Of a stretch of 64,000 bases of DNA, positions 58,222 to 64,000 are shown piece after piece. The stretch comes from an uncultured Shewanella sp. GTDB taxonomy: Bacteria; Pseudomonadota; Gammaproteobacteria; Enterobacterales; Shewanellaceae. The DNA is taken from contig NZ_CANMIO010000009.1 in NCBI RefSeq assembly GCF_947497935.1, positions 124,001 through 188,000 on the forward strand. The letters are read 5' to 3'. Numbering within the stretch: position 1 is the stretch's first letter; each line of letters starts with the position of its first letter. Under the pieces are notes generated by a model that saw nothing but the letters and a program-made list of their open reading frames with translations, was not told the origin of the DNA and did no database searches. The translations under genes were made by a program, and so were the position numbers.

Positions 58222-60174
58222 ATGAGCACGCAGTCTCTCTATAAAGTACCAAGTGAAATCGCTGCAAACGCACTTGTAAACGATGAACAATATAAAAAAA
58301 TGTATCAGGAGTCGATTGTAAATCCTGAAGGTTTCTGGAGAGAACACGGTAACCGTATCGACTGGATCAAACCTTTTACTAAGGTAAAGAAAACCTCATT
58401 CGATGACCACAACCTTTTCATCAAGTGGTTCTATGACGGCACGCTCAACGCATCCGCCAACTGTTTAGACAGGCACCTTGAAAACAATGCCGATAAATTA
58501 GCGATTATCTGGGAAGGTGATGATGCTAAAGATCAACGCACTCTGACCTACGGCCAGCTTCATGCCGAAGTTTGTAAATTTGCTAATGCACTTCGTAGCC
58601 AAGGCGTACGTCGAGGCGATGTCGTAACGGTTTATATGCCTATGGTGCCAGAAGCTGCAGTCGCAATGCTTGCTTGTGCCCGCATTGGTGCAATTCATTC
58701 TGTCGTGTTTGGTGGGTTCTCACCTGACTCTATCGCTTCTCGCGTTATCGATGGCAACTCAAAAGTGGTTATCACAGCCGATGAAGGTGTTCGAGCTGGT
58801 CGAATAATTCCTCTAAAAGCCAATATTGATGAAGCCCTTTCTCACCCCGATGTCGATTGCATCGAAAAAGTGATTGTGATGAAGCGCACTGGCGGCGATA
58901 TTAATTGGGTGGAAGGTCGTGATATCTGGTGGGAGTCCTTAATGGAAACCGCATCAGAGCATTGCGTTCCTGAAGAGATGGGCGCTGAAGATCCGCTATT
59001 CCTGCTCTATACATCGGGCTCGACCGGTAATCCTAAAGGCGTGCTTCATACCACAGGGGGTTACATGGTTTATGCCGCCATGACCCACGAATATGTATTC
59101 GACTATAAAGAGAATGAAGTCTACTGGTGTACTGCTGATGTAGGCTGGATCACAGGCCACTCTTATATGGTCTACGGACCACTGGCTAATGGTGCAACGG
59201 TACTTATCCATGAAGGTGTACCTAATTACCCGAGCCCTGCCCGTCTAGGCGAGATGATTGATCGCCATAAGGTTAATATTCTTTATACCGCTCCAACGCT
59301 TATCCGCGCACTTATGGCTGAAGGTAAAGAGCAATTCGAAGGGTTTGACGGCAGTTCACTACGTATCATGGGCTCTGTAGGTGAGCCGATTAACCCAGAA
59401 GCTTGGCGCTGGTACAACGATGTTATTGGCCATGAGAAATGCCCTATTGTCGATACTTGGTGGCAGACTGAAACTGGCGGCATCTTGATTAGCCCACTTC
59501 CTGGTGCCACAGATACTAAACCTGGTTCTGCGACTCGCCCATTCTTTGGTGTACAACCGGCTCTTGTCGATAATATGGGTAACATCGTTGAAGGCGCTAA
59601 CGAAGGTAACTTAGTTATCTTAGATTCTTGGCCTGGACAGATGCGAACTGTATTTGGCGATCACGATAGATTTGTACTCACCTACTTTAAGACCTTTAGA
59701 GGCATGTACTTTACCGGTGATGGTGCTAAGCGTGATGAAGATGGTTACTACTGGATCACTGGTCGTGTGGATGACGTGATTAATGTATCGGGTCACCGCT
59801 TAGGAACCGCTGAAGTTGAAAGTGCACTGGTTGCTCATGAGCTCGTAGCCGAGGCCGCTGTTGTAGGTTACCCCCATGACATTAAGGGCCAAGGTATTTA
59901 CGCCTATGTCACCCTGACTAAAGGGTCGGTAGAAACCGAAGAGCTTCGTCAAGAACTCAGGCAGTGGGTACGTAAAGAGATTGGCGCACTGGCTACTCCA
60001 GATCTTATCCAATGGGCTGGCGGCCTACCTAAGACGCGTTCAGGTAAAATCATGCGTCGTTTCTTACGTAAGATTGCGGCTAATGAAGTGACTAACTTAG
60101 GCGACTCATCTACTCTCGCAGATCCTGCGGTAATTGATACCTTGATTGAGACGCGTCTTAACCGCACTGAATAA
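58222..60174 (+). CDS. acs: Acetyl-CoA synthetase
   Basis: The 650-residue AMP-forming ligase is of standard Acs length. Motifs: [19 protein letters not shown] (AMP-binding P-loop, about 263-281), [47 protein letters not shown], and [15 protein letters not shown], whose Lys (about 609) is the acetylation site that controls Acs. It activates acetate to acetyl-CoA. A GGGAAG ribosome site precedes the ATG. Control by CrbS/CrbR is suggested by the neighbouring genes and the palindrome. Confidence 0.97.
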   Translation: MSTQSLYKVPSEIAANALVNDEQYKKMYQESIVNPEGFWREHGNRIDWIKPFTKVKKTSFDDHNLFIKWFYDGTLNASANCLDRHLENNADKLAIIWEGDDAKDQRTLTYGQLHAEVCKFANALRSQGVRRGDVVTVYMPMVPEAAVAMLACARIGAIHSVVFGGFSPDSIASRVIDGNSKVVITADEGVRAGRIIPLKANIDEALSHPDVDCIEKVIVMKRTGGDINWVEGRDIWWESLMETASEHCVPEEMGAEDPLFLLYTSGSTGNPKGVLHTTGGYMVYAAMTHEYVFDYKENEVYWCTADVGWITGHSYMVYGPLANGATVLIHEGVPNYPSPARLGEMIDRHKVNILYTAPTLIRALMAEGKEQFEGFDGSSLRIMGSVGEPINPEAWRWYNDVIGHEKCPIVDTWWQTETGGILISPLPGATDTKPGSATRPFFGVQPALVDNMGNIVEGANEGNLVILDSWPGQMRTVFGDHDRFVLTYFKTFRGMYFTGDGAKRDEDGYYWITGRVDDVINVSGHRLGTAEVESALVAHELVAEAAVVGYPHDIKGQGIYAYVTLTKGSVETEELRQELRQWVRKEIGALATPDLIQWAGGLPKTRSGKIMRRFLRKIAANEVTNLGDSSTLADPAVIDTLIETRLNRTE

Positions 60175-60216
60175 TCCAGTGATACCTAGTAAAATTTCTA
60201 TTGTTTGACCTCCCCT

Positions 60217-60243
60217 AGCCCCTCAATAAGGGGCTTTTTTTTG
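60217..60243 (+). terminator. Terminator of acs
   Basis: AGCCCCT-CAATA-AGGGGCT followed by eight T. Confidence 0.9.
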
Positions 60244-60358
60244 TCCTATTTTCTCTTGGAATGAGGCAAAAACCCGATTTACCCATAATTTACTTATCGT
60301 ATAGAAACAAATATGGGATCATCTCAAACATATACACGTATTCAATTAGGTTCGTTTA

Positions 60359-62101
60359 GTGCAACTGAGAGATTATCAGCAGCAATCTGTTGACGCCGCC
60401 ATCAGCCATTTCAAATCAAGTCCTGACTCAGCCGTTCTAGTACTGCCAACCGGAGCGGGTAAAAGTATTGTTATTGCCGAACTAGCTCGAATCGCCAAGG
60501 GGCGTGTACTCATTCTCACGCACGTTAAAGAGCTAGTGGCTCAAAATGCCGAAAAAGTTGGCTTATTGACCACGAAAGCAGAGATCTATTCGGCGGGGTT
60601 AAACCAAAAGTCAACCGATGGTAAAACTGTGGTCGCCAGTATCCAATCCGCGGTAAAGCAACCAACTCAATTTGATGAGCCATACAGCTTAGTGATTATC
60701 GATGAATGTCATCGTGTTAGCCCTGATAAAGACAGCCAATATCAGCAGTTACTCACTCATTTAAAGTCTAAGAATGACCGCATTAGGTTACTTGGTTTAA
60801 CCGCTACTCCCTATCGACTCGATTTAGGCTGGATATATCGCCACCACTATCACGGCAAGATTGGCAATACTGAAAAACCGGTGTTTGAAAAGTGCATATT
60901 CGAATTGCCTATGCGCCCACTCATAAAGCAAGGCTTCTTAAGCCAACCTAAGATGTTTGACGGCCTCAGCGCACAATATGATTTTAGTGAGCTCACGGCC
61001 TCTGCAACTGGCGAATACAATGAAAAAGATGTTAACTCCATTCTTAATCATTGTGGCCGAGCAACAACTGCGATCGTTAAACAATTAATCGCACTAGGAG
61101 CACACCGTGAGGGTATTATTATTTTCGCGGCAACGGTCAAGCACGCAGAGGAGATTGTTAGCAAGCTTGAAGGTGAAGCAGTTGCATTGATCACCGCCAA
61201 GACATCACGAGAAGATAGGGACTCGTTAATCGATGCATTCAAAGCAAAACAGATCAAGTACCTCGTTAATGTTGCTGTTTTAACAACAGGCTTTGATGCC
61301 CCCCATGTAGATCTTATCGCTATTTTGCGCCCTACCGCTTCTGTGAGCCTTTTTCAGCAGATGGTTGGCCGAGGGCTAAGAATAGATAAAAACAAGGCTG
61401 AATGCCTTGTCATTGATTATGCCGCTAACGGCTATGACTTGTTTTACCCTGAAGTCGGTCAACCTAAACCCAATAGCAAATGCAAACCTGTGCAGGTACA
61501 TTGTCCGGTATGCGATTTTGCTAATATCTTTTGGGGTTTAACCGATAATGATGGCGATATTATCGAACATTTTGGTCGCAGATGTCAGGCGCTCATAGAA
61601 ACAGAGGGACGTAAACAGCAATGCGATTTCCGTTTCCGATCTAAGTCTTGCCCAAACTGCGGGGAAGAGAATGATATTGCAGCTAAAGTCTGCCAGCATT
61701 GCCAATCTGTTTTAGTCGATCCCGATAAGCGTCTAAAAGAAGTGCTGCAGCAAAAACACCACCACCTGTTTAAGTGTCAAAGTATGTTGCTTGAACCAGA
61801 AGCGGATCGTTTAGTCGTGCGCTATATCGATCTTGATGGTAATGACTTCTGCCGTTATTTCAAGATGCAAACCCCGGCGCAGATCCGAGCTGTGTTTGCA
61901 TTATTCATTTTTCCTCACTGTCGCACTCCAGGTATAAAACATAAGAAATACCAAACACCTCAGCAACTTTGTGACGACGTATCTCTCTTTAGGAAGCCTG
62001 ATTTACTATTACTAAAAAAAGGCAAGAAAGGCTGGGAGCTAATGGAAGCAATATTTGATTATAAAGGACGATATCAAACCGAAAAATCACATCTTGAGTA
62101 A
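60359..62101 (+). CDS. radD: SF2 DNA repair helicase RadD (YejH)
   Basis: The 580-residue protein has a GTG start and about the length of E. coli RadD (586). SF2 motifs: Q-like LRDYQQQSVDA, Walker A LPTGAGKS, DECH box IIDECHRV, motif III LGLTATPYR, and motif VI QQMVGRGLRID. A zinc-binding region follows with CPVCDFAN...CPNCGEEND...CQHCQS. RadD binds SSB and assists RecA-mediated strand exchange and resolution of recombination intermediates. It is monocistronic, upstream of grxA. Confidence 0.93.
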   Translation: MQLRDYQQQSVDAAISHFKSSPDSAVLVLPTGAGKSIVIAELARIAKGRVLILTHVKELVAQNAEKVGLLTTKAEIYSAGLNQKSTDGKTVVASIQSAVKQPTQFDEPYSLVIIDECHRVSPDKDSQYQQLLTHLKSKNDRIRLLGLTATPYRLDLGWIYRHHYHGKIGNTEKPVFEKCIFELPMRPLIKQGFLSQPKMFDGLSAQYDFSELTASATGEYNEKDVNSILNHCGRATTAIVKQLIALGAHREGIIIFAATVKHAEEIVSKLEGEAVALITAKTSREDRDSLIDAFKAKQIKYLVNVAVLTTGFDAPHVDLIAILRPTASVSLFQQMVGRGLRIDKNKAECLVIDYAANGYDLFYPEVGQPKPNSKCKPVQVHCPVCDFANIFWGLTDNDGDIIEHFGRRCQALIETEGRKQQCDFRFRSKSCPNCGEENDIAAKVCQHCQSVLVDPDKRLKEVLQQKHHHLFKCQSMLLEPEADRLVVRYIDLDGNDFCRYFKMQTPAQIRAVFALFIFPHCRTPGIKHKKYQTPQQLCDDVSLFRKPDLLLLKKGKKGWELMEAIFDYKGRYQTEKSHLE

Positions 62102-62197
62102 AAATCAGTAAATCGATTAACATGAATTCAAATATCGATTAGAACTATTGCAATCGCTATGATATAAAGTGTTCAAGCTAAAACTGAGGAAGCTATC

Positions 62198-62464
62198 ATG
62201 TTTGTTGTAATTTTCGGTCGTCCAGGTTGTCCTTATTGTGTTCGTGCAGTACAAGTTGCCGAGCAACTCACAGAAAAGCGCGATGACTTTAAATTTAAGT
62301 ACGTAGACATTCACGCTGAAGGGATCAGTAAAGCTGATCTAGAAAAAACAGTAGGCAAGCCAGTTGAAACTGTGCCACAAATCTTTGTTGATCAAGATCA
62401 TATTGGTGGCTGCACTGAGTTTGAACAATATGTAAGAGATAACGAGTTAATGCCTGCTGCATAA
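62198..62464 (+). CDS. grxA: Glutaredoxin 1
   Basis: The 88-residue glutaredoxin has the dithiol active site CPYC (residues 11-14), TVPQIFVD with cis-Pro, and GGCTEFEQY. The length and RPGCPYCVRAVQVAEQL start fit GrxA. It reduces disulfides such as ribonucleotide reductase and mixed disulfides using glutathione. A short 96-base gap follows radD, and a strong terminator lies after it. Confidence 0.95.
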   Translation: MFVVIFGRPGCPYCVRAVQVAEQLTEKRDDFKFKYVDIHAEGISKADLEKTVGKPVETVPQIFVDQDHIGGCTEFEQYVRDNELMPAA

Positions 62465-62484
62465 GTAAAATGCTCAGTTCATTA

Positions 62485-62515
62485 TAAAAAAAGGAGGCCA
62501 AGGCCTCCTTTTTAT
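62485..62515. terminator. Bidirectional terminator of grxA and porin gene
   Basis: AAAGGAGGCC-AA-GGCCTCCTTT with flanking A and T tracts, between convergent genes. Confidence 0.9.
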
Positions 62516-62529
62516 TTGCGTTAGATTAA

Positions 62530-63690
62530 CTAAAGCACGTACTTCATTGAAAATATCACTCGATTTAACTCACCATCCATACCGTTCTCTTTGGTGTTCT
62601 TTGCATACATATACTCTAAGCCTACCGTTAACGGCTTAACAGGCGAGTAAAGTAAGTTAATGTAGCCAGAGTAAGAATCTTTATTCACATTATTACCAAT
62701 CAGGTCAATGTTGTTCTCAGCCTTGAAGCCAGAACCTGTTATGCTAGTTCTCCATTTATCGTTCCACCAGTGACGATATGAGATATAGCCACCGTATGAC
62801 TCAATTGTTTCAATATCACCACTTGCATTCAATACACCGGCATTCGCATAGTTAAGTGCCATATATCGCCCTAAACCTTCACCATAGGTCGCAGACATCT
62901 TAATATCATCTTGACCCACTGGAATGACACCAGTAAAGCTCACACCATAACCAAACTCTGTTGAATCGATTGGGTTAGCCGTATCTTTATCCTTTTCAAC
63001 ATTTAGCTGACGTGCGATACCTGCAAACGTGAAGGCCATGCCGCCTTCAGTCTTCATGTTATAGCGCGCAACGAAATCAGGCACCATACCACTACCACTT
63101 GTAATACGACTGCCCGATATATCTCGATAGCCATTCAATGTCGTTTCTGGATTCTCTGCTGAGAACTGGAAGCCACCATTGGTGTAGCGCACCATGGTTT
63201 GACGCACAAATGGCGTGCCTTCAGCCGCACCGACAAAATCTAAGTTCTCAGGTAATGCGCCAGGATTTTGGAAAGTAGTCCACATTTGACCTGCAGCCCA
63301 ATTATCAAAACTGACGAATGCTTGTCGAATTCGTGGCGAGTAACTATTTGATACGCGCTCATTACCGTCGGTATGAGTCATAAAATCCAGTTCAATAAAA
63401 CCTGTAAGCTTATGACCATCTAAATCTGTGGAAGTTTTGAAGTTAAAGCGCGACTCTCTTGCCTGAAAGTCAACAACCTGCTTACCGTTGCTTGGATCAC
63501 CATAGATGGTGCCTGGTACGTAAAACTGCCTAGATAAACTACCTGAACCTGGTGCGCCATTACTGTAATCACTGAACATCACATCAGCTTTTACATAACC
63601 ACCAAATTTAAATTCAGTATCAGCTTGGACACCAAAGCTTATTGCCGCAATCGTTGCTGCACCAATTAGCGTTAACTTTGCTTGTTTCAT
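62530..63690 (-). CDS. DcaP-like trimeric outer-membrane porin
   Basis: From ATG 63690 (AGGGAG-AAAGGG before it) the protein has 386 residues; the 404-residue frame adds 18 without support. The signal peptide is MKQAKLTLIGAATIAAISFGVQA. The mature part starts FKFGGYVKADVMFSDYSNG and shows repeated beta strands, for example FIELDFMTH, RIRQAFVSF, GVSFTGVIPVG, ISYRHWWNDKWRTS, GLEYMYAKN. It ends in MKYVL, with an aromatic three residues from the end. DcaP-type channels pass dicarboxylates and other organic anions. The upstream 256 bases to the right window edge show no clear operator. Confidence 0.85.
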   Translation of the reverse strand: MKQAKLTLIGAATIAAISFGVQADTEFKFGGYVKADVMFSDYSNGAPGSGSLSRQFYVPGTIYGDPSNGKQVVDFQARESRFNFKTSTDLDGHKLTGFIELDFMTHTDGNERVSNSYSPRIRQAFVSFDNWAAGQMWTTFQNPGALPENLDFVGAAEGTPFVRQTMVRYTNGGFQFSAENPETTLNGYRDISGSRITSGSGMVPDFVARYNMKTEGGMAFTFAGIARQLNVEKDKDTANPIDSTEFGYGVSFTGVIPVGQDDIKMSATYGEGLGRYMALNYANAGVLNASGDIETIESYGGYISYRHWWNDKWRTSITGSGFKAENNIDLIGNNVNKDSYSGYINLLYSPVKPLTVGLEYMYAKNTKENGMDGELNRVIFSMKYVL

Positions 63691-64000
63691 TCCCTTTCTC
63701 CCTGATATTTTTATTATCCATACAAAATATGACCGAAGTAACAATTCGACAACATTAGCAATAGGTCTATCAGACCAACGTAGTACATCGAATACTAATA
63801 AATCATATATGCATTTAACGAGTAGAATATTAGTAAAGAAAAATGCAAAGTGTTAATTTTGTTTCGATTTTTCGATTGTGACTATCAGAAAACCGAACTC
63901 TTACTCGTACAAATAAAACCAGACACACACACAACAAAGCCTTTAAATACAATAAACTACAAAAACAAGCAATTCCAAAGTTCCTTTTGACACGGTTCTG

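Noticed and set aside
58067..58273. Minus-strand ORF of 68 residues over the acs start
   Set aside because: It overlaps the acs promoter and start, and shows no family features.
62117..62314. Minus-strand ORF of 65 residues over grxA
   Set aside because: Antisense to grxA, which carries the CPYC site.

Overview
The window is a 64 kb stretch of gammaproteobacterial chromosome, almost certainly from a marine Shewanella. Supporting signs are: the dedicated sortase locus and LPXTG target in a Gram-negative background; monomeric isocitrate dehydrogenase next to rluE; an acs gene next to a CrbS/CrbR-type two-component system; a HexR-like box at ppsA and a LiuR-like palindrome at leucine dehydrogenase; and moderate A+T with A/T-rich intergenic regions. 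The species cannot be fixed from the sequence alone. No rRNA, tRNA, CRISPR array, insertion sequence or prophage was seen.

Layout. 1-7.3 kb: an MsrB-MsrA methionine sulfoxide reductase fusion cut by the window edge, a 2OG-Fe(II) oxygenase behind a CRP-like site, YlqF GTPase, a low-molecular-weight phosphatase, a nitroreductase, a periplasmic ATP-dependent DNA ligase (LigE type), DgkA and an unidentified outer-membrane barrel. 7.6-16 kb: a diguanylate cyclase, then the proteobacterial dedicated sortase system: sortase, LPQTG-ending VIT/vWA target and OmpA-like PdsO on the minus strand, and divergently the response regulator PdsR and the histidine kinase PdsS. 16-25 kb: MetC, a prepilin-like protein, CreA, YegD, TrhO with a Cys-rich micro-ORF in front, a GST, a LysE exporter divergent from a MocR regulator, and a glycine-zipper protein.

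25-38.8 kb is a housekeeping block: the N-degron pathway (aat, bpt, clpA, clpS) interleaved with infA and cspD, then monomeric icd, rluE, nudJ, mnmA, hflD, purB and roxA. 38.8-50.5 kb: a DUF4826-like protein, leucine dehydrogenase, small envelope proteins, a MarR regulator, a DUF1285 protein, a YdiJ-type FAD/Fe-S dehydrogenase, PpsA and its regulator PpsR, and a Trp-type DAHP synthase (AroH).

50.5-64 kb: a decayed GNAT gene, an acyl-CoA thioesterase, CrbR, an amine-oxidase-like flavoprotein, a lipoprotein with five 13-residue repeats, CrbS, Acs, RadD, GrxA and a DcaP-type porin. A shared palindrome, TAGAC-N4-GTCTA flanked by TA-rich ends, lies upstream of both crbR and acs and is a candidate CrbR operator.

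Functional threads are acetate and gluconeogenic carbon use (acs, crbSR, ppsA/ppsR, icd, ydiJ, leucine dehydrogenase), redox and thiol repair (msrBA, grxA, nfsB-like, GST), translation and tRNA modification (mnmA, rluE, trhO, roxA, ylqF, infA), proteolysis by N-degrons, and a self-contained sortase-dependent surface display module. The most notable items are the sortase locus, the Cys-rich micro-ORF in front of trhO, the candidate CrbR operators, the repeat lipoprotein, and several unusually clean operator palindromes.
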